NCBI GenBank assembly: GCA_965224795.1
Contig: CBDDAE010000002.1
Span: forward strand, 124,001-188,000
Source of the DNA: NVTR01 sp036480115
GTDB taxonomy: Bacteria > Pseudomonadota > Alphaproteobacteria > Rhodobacterales > Rhodobacteraceae
Direction: 5' to 3'
DNA length: 64,000 nt
The position numbers were made by a program, and so were the translations under genes. A model generated the notes under the pieces. That model had not been told where the DNA came from. It saw only the letters and a list, made by a program, of their open reading frames with translations, and searched no databases. Below, in pieces: positions 53,028-60,785 of this stretch (positions are counted from its first letter, which is position 1; each line of letters starts with the position of its first letter).

Positions 53028-53840
53028 CTAGGCCGAGGTAAACTCAACCTGTCGTCGCAAAAACTGCGTTGCCCGGTCCGAAACCGTGCGCGCATCACCA
53101 GTGGTTAGATAGGCCGACGCTTTAGCACTGCCGGTCATTTCCGGGTGGCGCTCAAGGTAATCAGCCAGACTATCGGCCACCAACTTCGCCTGTGAAAACA
53201 CCTTAACTTCAGCCCCCAAAGCCGCCTGAAACACCTGTTCCATGAGCGGATAATGGGTGCAGCCCAGTATCGCCGCGTCCGGGTTTGGCATCTTACGCTT
53301 CAACGCATCCACATGGCCCCGCACCAGCGCTTCCGCCAAAATCATGTCACCTTCCTCAATGGCATCGACAACACCACCGCAAGCCTGCGCCTCCACATCA
53401 ACCCCTATGGCGCGAAACGCCAATTCCCTTTGAAATGAACGGCTTGCAACCGTTGACGGCGTGGCAAAAAGCGCCACGTGCTGCAATCCGACCTCGCGCG
53501 GCGGTGAATTATCGCCCCAGTCGCGCTTGGTCATGGCTTCAATCAATGGCACGAAAACCCCCAACACGCGCTTGCTCTTGGGCACCCCGGCTTCCTGCAT
53601 CCGGCGCAATGCTGCCGCCGACGCCGTGTTGCACGCCAGAATAACCAGATCACAACCTGCATCCCACAGCCGGGCCACCGCCGCCTGAGTCAATTCATAA
53701 ACGTCATCCGCATCGCGCACCCCGTAGGGCGCATTGGCACTGTCGCCAAAATAGACAAACGCCTGATCAGGCAGCCGCTTTTTCGCCGCTTCCAAAACGG
53801 TCAACCCGCCAAGCCCGGAATCAAAAATACCAATAGCCAT
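53028..53840 (-). CDS. murI: Glutamate racemase
   Basis: 270 residues, making D-glutamate for peptidoglycan. It has IFDSGLGGLTVL, YFGDSANAPYG, the first catalytic Cys in LACNTASAAAL and the second in LGCTHYPLM. Same strand as argC. Confidence 0.95.
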   Translation of the reverse strand: MAIGIFDSGLGGLTVLEAAKKRLPDQAFVYFGDSANAPYGVRDADDVYELTQAAVARLWDAGCDLVILACNTASAAALRRMQEAGVPKSKRVLGVFVPLIEAMTKRDWGDNSPPREVGLQHVALFATPSTVASRSFQRELAFRAIGVDVEAQACGGVVDAIEEGDMILAEALVRGHVDALKRKMPNPDAAILGCTHYPLMEQVFQAALGAEVKVFSQAKLVADSLADYLERHPEMTGSAKASAYLTTGDARTVSDRATQFLRRQVEFTSA

Positions 53841-53940
53841 TTAACGCCCCATACCTTGCGCAATTGCCATAAAACACGTACAGGGTCAGGCACAACCCTT
53901 GGCATCTTTGTTCTTCAAAAATTCGCGCGCGCAGCGCAAA

Positions 53941-56900
53941 CTATTCTGCGGCTTGCGCAAGCGGTGTATCCCCGGCGCGAAACGCCGCCAACAACTCATC
54001 ACGCCGTTGCATCGCCACCCGGTGACTGGCTTCCTTCACATGACCGTAACCACGGATTTGCAAAGGCAGTTCTGCCAATGCCACACCCGCCGCCTGATTT
54101 TTCACAGAAAAATCGCGCACCACCTCTTTCATATCAACCAAATACTGTTTGATCATCGCCCGCTCAGCCCGTCGATCTGCACCATATCCAAACGGATCAA
54201 ACGGCGTGCCCCTCAGCCATTTCAGCCGCGCCAGAACCGGCAAGGCCCGTTCCATCCAGCGCCCAAATTCCCGCTTTGCCAGCATTCCAGCCGCATTTTT
54301 TCGGGAAAAAATTGGCGGTGCCATGTGGTAGGTTAGTTTTAGATTCCCTGCAAATTCAGCCTCAGCCTTGGCGCGGGTTCCCAATAGCAACCGGGCCACC
54401 TCATATTCGTCCTTATAGGCCAATAGCTTATGATAGCCCTTGGTCACGGCTTCCTTCAGTTCTACATCCTCAATTCGCCCAAGAAACTTGCGGTATTTCT
54501 TTGCCAACCGACCAGACTGAAAGACGGTCAGATGATCCGCCAGGTTGTCAATTCGTTGCTCCAAACCCAGCACCACCGGCGCAGCATCACCGCCCAAAAT
54601 TTCTGCAACTTCCCCCTCGTTCAGCACCGCCCAGCGACCAATTTCAAAGGCGCGTTTGTTGCGCTCAGGTGCGGCCCCGTTCAGTTCCATCGCTTGCAAA
54701 ATAGCATCCCGCGACAGTGGCAACAGCCCCTGCTGCCAGGCGGCTCCGTTCAAAATGTTGGTGGCAAATATCGTGTCGCCCAGCAGTTTCTTCGCCAATT
54801 CAGAGGCATCAAACATCACCAAACGGTCCTGCAACTTCGCCTGCAAACTTAGTTTAAGTCGCTCATTTGGCAGCGAAAAATCAACGTCCCGGGTGAAATC
54901 GCCAGTGATGGTGTCATGGGTATTCACCACCGCGCCGGTATGCCCGGTTTTCATCAGACCCAGCGTCTTGGCCCCTGCCGTCGTCACCAGATCGCCACCA
55001 ATCACAGCATCACATTCCCCGGTGGCGACCCGCACAGCGCTGATATCATCGGGCTTTTTCGCAATCCGCAAATGGATATGAACCGCCCCGCCCTTTTGCG
55101 CCAGACCCGCCATTTCCATCATCGCCACGCCCTTACCGTCGATATGCGCCGCCATTGCCAACCCGGCCCCAACAGTTACAACCCCTGTGCCGCCAACCCC
55201 GGTCAGGATCACATTATGGGTGTCCGTAATTTTGGGCAGCACAGGTTCCGGCAGCTCGCCCAGATCAATTTCTACAGTCGCCGATTTGCGTATTTCCGCC
55301 CCTTCAATGGTGACAAAAGACGGGCAAAACCCATCAACACAGGAAAAATCCTTGTTGCAGCTGGATTGATCAATCGCCCGCTTGCGCCCCAGTACAGTGT
55401 CCACCGGCACGATCGACACACAGTTGGATTGCACCCCGCAATCACCACAACCTTCACAAACATCGGTGTTGATGAACACCCGCTTATCCGGGTCGGGAAA
55501 CAGCCCGCGCTTGCGCCGGCGACGCTTTTCCGCTGCGCAAGTTTGTACATAAAGTATGACCGATACGCCTTTGTTATAACGTATCTTTTCCTCAACGTTT
55601 AACAATTCCTGACGCGGGTGTTTGGCCATACCAACGGGGAACGCGCCAAATTCAATGTCTTCCTTATCATCATAGACCAGCACCAGATCAGTCACGCCCA
55701 TGGCCCGCACTTCATGTGCTATCCGCGCCGCATCCAAACCGCCGTCATTGGCTTGACCGCCGGTCATCGCCACCGCGTCATTGAACAGGATTTTGTAGGT
55801 CATGGTGGTGCCCGCCGCCACCGCCGCCCTGATCGCCTGAATACCGGAATGGTTATAGGTGCCGTCGCCAAGGTTTTGAAACACGTGTTCACGTTTGGAA
55901 AACGGGGCTTCGCCGATCCAGTTTGCGCCTTCGCCGCCCATCTGGGTAAACCCCACCGTGTCACGATCCATCCACTGCACCATGTAATGGCAACCGATCC
56001 CGGCATAGGCGCGCGAGCCTTCGGGGATTTTGGTTGATGTATTATGCGGACAACCTGAACAGAAATACGGTAACCGCGCCGCCAGATCAGGCGCATTATC
56101 AGTTTTCTCTGCTGCTTCAATGGCTTGTAGTCCGGATTTCACCCGATCCGTGCCGCAACCTTCTTCGGTCAATATAGCGCCCAGAGATTTGGCAATTTGG
56201 ATCGGGTTCAGGGCAAACCGGGTCGGAAACAGCTCTTCGCCGTTTTTCATCCAGCCATAAACACGCCGCCCGCGCCGGTCGTCAAAGATGGCTTCCTTGA
56301 CCTGTACTTCGATAAGTTTGCGCTTTTCTTCCACTACCACGATCAGGTCCAGTCCTTCGGCCCAATCGTGAAAGCCGTCCATATCCAGCGGCCAGACTTG
56401 CCCGACCTTATAGGTGGTGATGCCCAGGCGCTTGGCCTCGGCCTTATCAATGCCCAGCAATGTCAGCGCGTGTTCCAGATCCAGCCAGTTCTTGCCCGCC
56501 GCGACAAAGCCGATTTTAGCGCCCTTTTCACCCCAAACCCGGTGGTTGATTTTGTTTGCTTTTGCAAAGGCTTCTGCCGCAAACCTCTTGTGATCAATTA
56601 TCCGTGCTTCTTGTTCGACCGGCGTATCCGTCAGCCGGATGTTCAAACCACCCTCGGGCATATCAAACTTGGGTATCTTGATCTGCATCCGGTCTGGCGC
56701 ACCGTCAACTACTGACGTCACTTCAACCGTATCTTTCATCAACTTCAACCCAACCCAGACCCCGGCAAAGCGCGACAGGGCCAAACCATACACCCCGTAA
56801 TCCAGAATTTCCTGCACGCCAGCCGGTGACAGCACTGGCATATAGGCATCCATCACCGCCCAGTCGGATTGGTGCAATGTGGTCGAACTTTCGCCGGTAT

Positions 56901-57342
56901 GATCATCCCCCAGCGCCATCAGCACGCCGCCATGGGGTGAGGTTCCGGCCATATTGGCGTGACGCATCACATCACCAGAGCGGTCCACACCGGGGCCCTT
57001 ACCGTACCAGAGGCCAAACACTCCATCAAACTTACCCTCACCGCGCAGCTCGGCCTGCTGGGTGCCCCATAGGGCAGTTGCAGCCAGATCTTCGTTCAGG
57101 CCCGGATGAAACAGCACATCGGCAGAGTCCAGATCAGCCTTGGCCTTGGTCATCTGCGCATCCACTGCACCCACAGGCGATCCGCGATACCCTGTGACAT
57201 ACCCGGCAGTATTCAACCCGGCCGCCACATCACGGGCCTTTTGTATCAGCATCAGGCGCACCAGCGCCTGGGTGCCGTTCATCAGAACCGATGATTTATC
57301 CAGGTCAAACTTGTCGTGAAGCGATACATCTTGACGGCTCAT
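53941..57342 (-). CDS. Indolepyruvate:ferredoxin oxidoreductase, fused single chain
   Basis: 1133 residues combining all parts of the enzyme. The N-terminal two thirds bind thiamine diphosphate (ALGDDHTGESS, YSSGCPHN-type FCSGCPHNTSTK, ASGGQAND-like MTGGQANDGG). A ferredoxin-like Cys cluster follows (CEGCGDC...NC) with further Cys in SSCNKDFSCVDGFCP. The last third is the gamma domain (GVGGTGVVTVGAGLAMAAHIDG). It oxidises aryl or branched 2-oxo acids to acyl-CoA with reduction of ferredoxin, at the end of amino acid breakdown. It is divergent from a LysR regulator with strong operator-like repeats between. Confidence 0.93.
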   Translation of the reverse strand: MSRQDVSLHDKFDLDKSSVLMNGTQALVRLMLIQKARDVAAGLNTAGYVTGYRGSPVGAVDAQMTKAKADLDSADVLFHPGLNEDLAATALWGTQQAELRGEGKFDGVFGLWYGKGPGVDRSGDVMRHANMAGTSPHGGVLMALGDDHTGESSTTLHQSDWAVMDAYMPVLSPAGVQEILDYGVYGLALSRFAGVWVGLKLMKDTVEVTSVVDGAPDRMQIKIPKFDMPEGGLNIRLTDTPVEQEARIIDHKRFAAEAFAKANKINHRVWGEKGAKIGFVAAGKNWLDLEHALTLLGIDKAEAKRLGITTYKVGQVWPLDMDGFHDWAEGLDLIVVVEEKRKLIEVQVKEAIFDDRRGRRVYGWMKNGEELFPTRFALNPIQIAKSLGAILTEEGCGTDRVKSGLQAIEAAEKTDNAPDLAARLPYFCSGCPHNTSTKIPEGSRAYAGIGCHYMVQWMDRDTVGFTQMGGEGANWIGEAPFSKREHVFQNLGDGTYNHSGIQAIRAAVAAGTTMTYKILFNDAVAMTGGQANDGGLDAARIAHEVRAMGVTDLVLVYDDKEDIEFGAFPVGMAKHPRQELLNVEEKIRYNKGVSVILYVQTCAAEKRRRRKRGLFPDPDKRVFINTDVCEGCGDCGVQSNCVSIVPVDTVLGRKRAIDQSSCNKDFSCVDGFCPSFVTIEGAEIRKSATVEIDLGELPEPVLPKITDTHNVILTGVGGTGVVTVGAGLAMAAHIDGKGVAMMEMAGLAQKGGAVHIHLRIAKKPDDISAVRVATGECDAVIGGDLVTTAGAKTLGLMKTGHTGAVVNTHDTITGDFTRDVDFSLPNERLKLSLQAKLQDRLVMFDASELAKKLLGDTIFATNILNGAAWQQGLLPLSRDAILQAMELNGAAPERNKRAFEIGRWAVLNEGEVAEILGGDAAPVVLGLEQRIDNLADHLTVFQSGRLAKKYRKFLGRIEDVELKEAVTKGYHKLLAYKDEYEVARLLLGTRAKAEAEFAGNLKLTYHMAPPIFSRKNAAGMLAKREFGRWMERALPVLARLKWLRGTPFDPFGYGADRRAERAMIKQYLVDMKEVVRDFSVKNQAAGVALAELPLQIRGYGHVKEASHRVAMQRRDELLAAFRAGDTPLAQAAE

Positions 57343-57362
57343 GGCGCGGCTCCGTTGTTAAC

Positions 57363-57399
57363 TGACATGATGTCATTATAGGTCAAATTTGCTGACCTA
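57363..57399. promoter_or_regulatory. Double inverted repeat between iorAB-type gene and LysR gene
   Basis: TGACAT-G-ATGTCA (57363-57375) is followed by the perfect repeat TAGGTCA-N7-TGACCTA (57379-57385 and 57393-57399). The second has the dyad shape and T-N11-A core of LysR-type sites. It lies 21-57 bases upstream of the oxidoreductase start. Confidence 0.6.
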
Positions 57400-57490
57400 C
57401 AAAATAAATTTTACCTCACGGGATCGTTTGCAATTGCCCCCGACTTGCCGGTAACTCTGTTACATATTACGGGCGCTAACAAGCAACGGA

Positions 57491-58405
57491 ATGGCCGAAA
57501 TGGACTGGGATAAGTTACGAATATTTCACGCGGTGGCCGATGCAGGCAGTTTGACCCATGCCGGTGACACCCTGCATTTGTCGCAATCTGCGGTGTCCCG
57601 ACAGATCAGGGCACTGGAAGAAAGCCTGAATGCCACGCTTTTTCACCGCCACGCGCGCGGGCTGATTCTAACCGAACAGGGCGAATTGTTGTTTGACGCC
57701 ACCCGGTCGATGAACAAACGCCTGGACGCCGCCGCCGCCCGTATCCGTGACAGCGCGGATGAAGTGTTTGGCGAGCTGCGCATCACAACAACAACCGGAT
57801 TTGGCAGCCTGTGGCTGGCGCCGCGCCTGCCCAAACTATACGAAAAATACCCGGACCTGAAAATTGATCTTATGTTGGAAGAACGGGTGCTTGATCTGCC
57901 GATGCGAGAGGCCGACGTGGCTATCCGTATGAAAGAACCCAGCCAGGCCGATCTGATCCGGCGCAAGCTGATGTCGGTGCGGATGCGGCTATATGCCTCC
58001 AAAACCTATCTGGCCACCCATGATGCGCCGGTAAAAATTTCAGACATGTCCGAACACCGGCTGATTTGCCAGAACGCCCGCGCCATTCAGGTAGCGGCGG
58101 GGGCATCGTTGGTGCAGGATATATTGGCCAACGATGTGGCTTCACTGCTGACCGTGAATAACTATTTTGGGGTATTGCAGGCGGTACTCAGCGACCTTGG
58201 GGTAGGCGTATTGCCCGATTACGTGACCGGAATGTCCAAGGAACTGGTGCGCGTCATGCCGGATGTGGAATCCAATGAAGTGCCGGTTTTTCTGGCCTAT
58301 CCGGAAGAATTGCGCCAATCCAAACGCATCGCCGCATTTCGGGATTTTGTCATGGAAGAAATCTCCGCCCACCGCAAAATGCAGAAAAAAGAAGCCGCCA
58401 CATAG
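57491..58405 (+). CDS. LysR-family transcriptional regulator
   Basis: 304 residues. Winged helix at residues 8-65 (LRIFHAVADAGSLTHAGDTLHLSQSAVSRQIRALE), then the periplasmic-binding-protein-like effector domain with LRITTTTGFGSLWLAPRL. It is divergent from the indolepyruvate oxidoreductase gene, the classical arrangement for control of that gene. Effector unknown, perhaps an aromatic 2-oxo acid. A small hairpin GCTATGCA/TGCATAGC lies right at the stop (58405-58425). Confidence 0.92.
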   Translation: MAEMDWDKLRIFHAVADAGSLTHAGDTLHLSQSAVSRQIRALEESLNATLFHRHARGLILTEQGELLFDATRSMNKRLDAAAARIRDSADEVFGELRITTTTGFGSLWLAPRLPKLYEKYPDLKIDLMLEERVLDLPMREADVAIRMKEPSQADLIRRKLMSVRMRLYASKTYLATHDAPVKISDMSEHRLICQNARAIQVAAGASLVQDILANDVASLLTVNNYFGVLQAVLSDLGVGVLPDYVTGMSKELVRVMPDVESNEVPVFLAYPEELRQSKRIAAFRDFVMEEISAHRKMQKKEAAT

Positions 58406-58454
58406 CTATGCAGAAATTGCATAGCGGGTTTGCGCGATTATTTCGGCATTGTTC

Positions 58455-58483
58455 TTGAACGGTTAACTTTTGACCCCTAAATT
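58455..58483 (+). promoter_or_regulatory. Promoter of predicted small RNA
   Basis: TTGAAC (58455-58460), spacer of 17 bases, TAAATT (58478-58483). The expected transcription start, near 58490, falls exactly at the foot of the first stem of the predicted RNA. Confidence 0.5.
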
Positions 58484-58489
58484 TAACGT

Positions 58490-58569
58490 GACGCTGATGG
58501 TTGAGGAAACTCTTATCAGTGTCACCTCCCTGTTGAACTGGGCCGGGCTTCGTGCCCGGCCTCTTTTTT
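58490..58569 (+). ncRNA. Predicted small regulatory RNA (~80 nt)
   Basis: Between the LysR and sigma-factor genes is an RNA-like unit: an outer stem GACGCTGAT/ATCAGTGTC with an inner GAG-GAAA-CTC tetraloop hairpin (58490-58523), an unpaired CACCTCCCTG linker, and a strong terminator hairpin. The CCUCCC in the linker is complementary to Shine-Dalgarno sequences, as in the CCUCCUCCC-type sRNAs of Rhodobacter. A promoter lies at the right distance. No protein frame is present. Prediction only. Confidence 0.55.
58541..58569 (+). terminator. Rho-independent terminator of the predicted sRNA
   Basis: Perfect 8-bp stem GGCCGGGC/GCCCGGCC, loop TTCGT, then TCTTTTTTT. Confidence 0.85.
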
Positions 58570-58582
58570 ACAACCAACAGCG

Positions 58583-59827
58583 CTAATGCATCAGCTTTGC
58601 CCGTCGGGCCTGCAAAAATTCCCGATCCGACACATTCCCGGTTAGCTTTATCGCCTTGTCATAGGCCGCTATCGCCGCAACGGTCTTGCCGGTTCGCACC
58701 AGATATTCCGCACGCGCCGCGTGCAGCGGCTGATAACCCTGCAAATCCGGTGCTAACTTGCTAATTTCTGCCAACGCAACGCTAACATCCCCAGCTTCAG
58801 CCATCGCCACAGCCCGGTTCAGCCGCACAACGGCAGTTGGTTCAAAATGAAACAACCGCCCGTAAAGCAACACTATTTGCCGCCAGTCTGTGTGCCCGGC
58901 AGTTTTGGCTGACGCATGCAACGCCGATATCGCCGCTTTGATCTGGTAGGGCCCCGCCTGCCCCAGTGCCATGGCACGGTCAAGCTGTTCCAGCCCTTCC
59001 TTTACCATCACGCCATCCCACAATTCGCGATCCTGATCCGCCAGTCCAATCGTCGCGCCAGCGTCAGATTGCCGCCCGGCCCGGCGCGCATGGGTTGTCA
59101 GCATCAGGGACAATAACCCGATGATTTCCGGCTCATCCCCACGCAACTGATCCAACAGCCGCGCCAGATAAATCGCTTCCTCGCACAAATCAGCGCGAAT
59201 GGCCGCATCTCCGGAACTGGCCGAATAGCCTTCGTTGAAAATCAGATAGATAACCGACAGAACTGATTGCAACCGCTCAGCCCACATGTCGGGCCCGGGC
59301 ACCGCAAAGGCAATTCCAGACACCGTTATTTTGGTTCGCGCCCGGCTAAGGCGCTGGCCCATAGTGGTTTCGCGGTCCAGAAACGCCCGGGCAATTTCGC
59401 GGGTCGTCAGCCCGCCGATGGTGCGCAGTGTCAGCGCCACCCTGCTTTTGGTATCCAGCGCCGGATGACAGCAGGTGAAAATCAGTTCCAGACGTTTATC
59501 TGCAATGTCTGGGGGCATGGCGTTGGCGTCCATTTCATCCTCTTGGGCCATTTGTTCCAGTTGCGGGCGCCACTGGCCAAGGCGTTTTTGACGGCGAAAC
59601 TGATCAACGGCACGCCTTCGTGCCACCTGCAGCAACCAGCCGCGCCGGGATTTGGGGATGCCGTTTTTGGCCCAGTCCTTCAGGGCCACCTCGGCAGCGT
59701 CCTGCAGGCATTCTTCGGCCAACTCAAAATTGCCAATGGCGGCCACAAGGGCCGCAATCAGCCGCCCCCGATCCTGTCTAAGGGTGTATTCAATCGCCAC
59801 ATGGACAGGATCGGTAGTCGGTTTCAT
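58583..59827 (-). CDS. ECF42-type RNA polymerase sigma factor
   Basis: 414 residues. The N-terminal ~180 residues carry sigma-70 regions 2 and 4 (LAEECLQDAAEVALKDW, PKSRRGWLLQVARRRAVDQFRR, GLTTREIARAFLDRETTMGQRLSRARTKI). The long C-terminal part (LSVIYLIFNEGYSAS onward) is the helical TPR-like extension that defines the ECF42 group. It is followed upstream by a DGPF protein gene, its constant partner. No anti-sigma factor is expected; the signal is unknown. Confidence 0.9.
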   Translation of the reverse strand: MKPTTDPVHVAIEYTLRQDRGRLIAALVAAIGNFELAEECLQDAAEVALKDWAKNGIPKSRRGWLLQVARRRAVDQFRRQKRLGQWRPQLEQMAQEDEMDANAMPPDIADKRLELIFTCCHPALDTKSRVALTLRTIGGLTTREIARAFLDRETTMGQRLSRARTKITVSGIAFAVPGPDMWAERLQSVLSVIYLIFNEGYSASSGDAAIRADLCEEAIYLARLLDQLRGDEPEIIGLLSLMLTTHARRAGRQSDAGATIGLADQDRELWDGVMVKEGLEQLDRAMALGQAGPYQIKAAISALHASAKTAGHTDWRQIVLLYGRLFHFEPTAVVRLNRAVAMAEAGDVSVALAEISKLAPDLQGYQPLHAARAEYLVRTGKTVAAIAAYDKAIKLTGNVSDREFLQARRAKLMH

Positions 59828-59830
59828 AGA

Positions 59831-60181
59831 TCAGTCAAAAGACATGATCGGACGCAGTTCCACGGTACCATGTTCCGTGGTCGGGATCATTTTGGCATAT
59901 TTGATCGCGTCATCCAAAGTGTCACAGTCAAACATGTAAAACCCGCCCAGCTGTTCCTTGGTTTCAGCAAAGGGGCCGTCTGTCAGTTCAGTTTTGCCAT
60001 CACGGATACGTATTGACGTGGCGGTTTCCACTGGCTGCAACGCTTCGCCCGCGACCAGAACGCCGTCTTTGGTGTAAGTGTCGGTGATCGACTGCCACAC
60101 ACCCATATAGGGGCCAAATTCCGGGGTGTCGGGCTGTGGTCCTGCGTCAGGTGCCGAATAGATCAATGCAAGATATTTCAT
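59831..60181 (-). CDS. DGPF/YCII-family protein
   Basis: 116 residues from the ATG at 60181, with AAAGGA upstream. A ferredoxin-like fold starting MKYLALIYS and containing the name motif TDGPFAETKEQLGGFY. DGPF proteins accompany ECF42 sigma factors in many bacteria and are thought to be under their control. Three bases before the sigma gene start, so translated from the same message. Confidence 0.9.
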   Translation of the reverse strand: MKYLALIYSAPDAGPQPDTPEFGPYMGVWQSITDTYTKDGVLVAGEALQPVETATSIRIRDGKTELTDGPFAETKEQLGGFYMFDCDTLDDAIKYAKMIPTTEHGTVELRPIMSFD

Positions 60182-60238
60182 GGTTTTTCCTTTCAAGGAT
60201 GGTTTAGTTTCGCGCAAGTCGCGCAGTATTGGCAAGCG

Positions 60239-60631
60239 TCAGCCTGCAAATTGGTTTAGTAGAATGGCGACAATCGGGATCAGCATGGCAACTTTGCTGC
60301 TAATGCTGCCGATAATTCGCGCGGCGGCGGCAGGCCGGTCCGGATCCAGCCCAAGCGGATGGATCAGACGCGACAGAATCAGAATGCCCCCGGCAACGTG
60401 TAGCCACATGGCTGACAATCCAACCGTTTCTGCCAGCGCCATCAAGATCAGCGCCAGTGGTACATTTTCAATAAAGTTGCCAAAGCGCCGGATTTTCACC
60501 AGCAGTTTCGCATCGCCGCCGTCGCCCAGTGACACACCGGATTTTCCCCGGTGGATGCTGACCTGAACCGACAGGACCAGACCAATCAGGCCCAGTATGG
60601 CGGCATATGGTGCGGTAATTTCGATGATCAT
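60239..60631 (-). CDS. MAPEG-family membrane protein
   Basis: 130 residues, four helices, from the ATG at 60631 with AAGGGA. FGNFIENVPLALILMALAE is the conserved helix of MAPEG proteins (glutathione S-transferase or leukotriene-synthase relatives). Bacterial function unclear. Probably in the sigma-factor operon, 57 bases upstream of the DGPF gene. Confidence 0.85.
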   Translation of the reverse strand: MIIEITAPYAAILGLIGLVLSVQVSIHRGKSGVSLGDGGDAKLLVKIRRFGNFIENVPLALILMALAETVGLSAMWLHVAGGILILSRLIHPLGLDPDRPAAAARIIGSISSKVAMLIPIVAILLNQFAG

Positions 60632-60785
60632 TTTGCACGTCCCTTTTTTGTTTCGATACCCCAAGGACGAACGGCAGCGCCGGATTTCGACAGCGACGGT
60701 CATTTTTTTCAATTTTTCTTCAAAATGTTTGCTTTTACCCAATCCCGGCTTGCACTAAGAGACGCTTAAGCATTGGGGAAATCGC

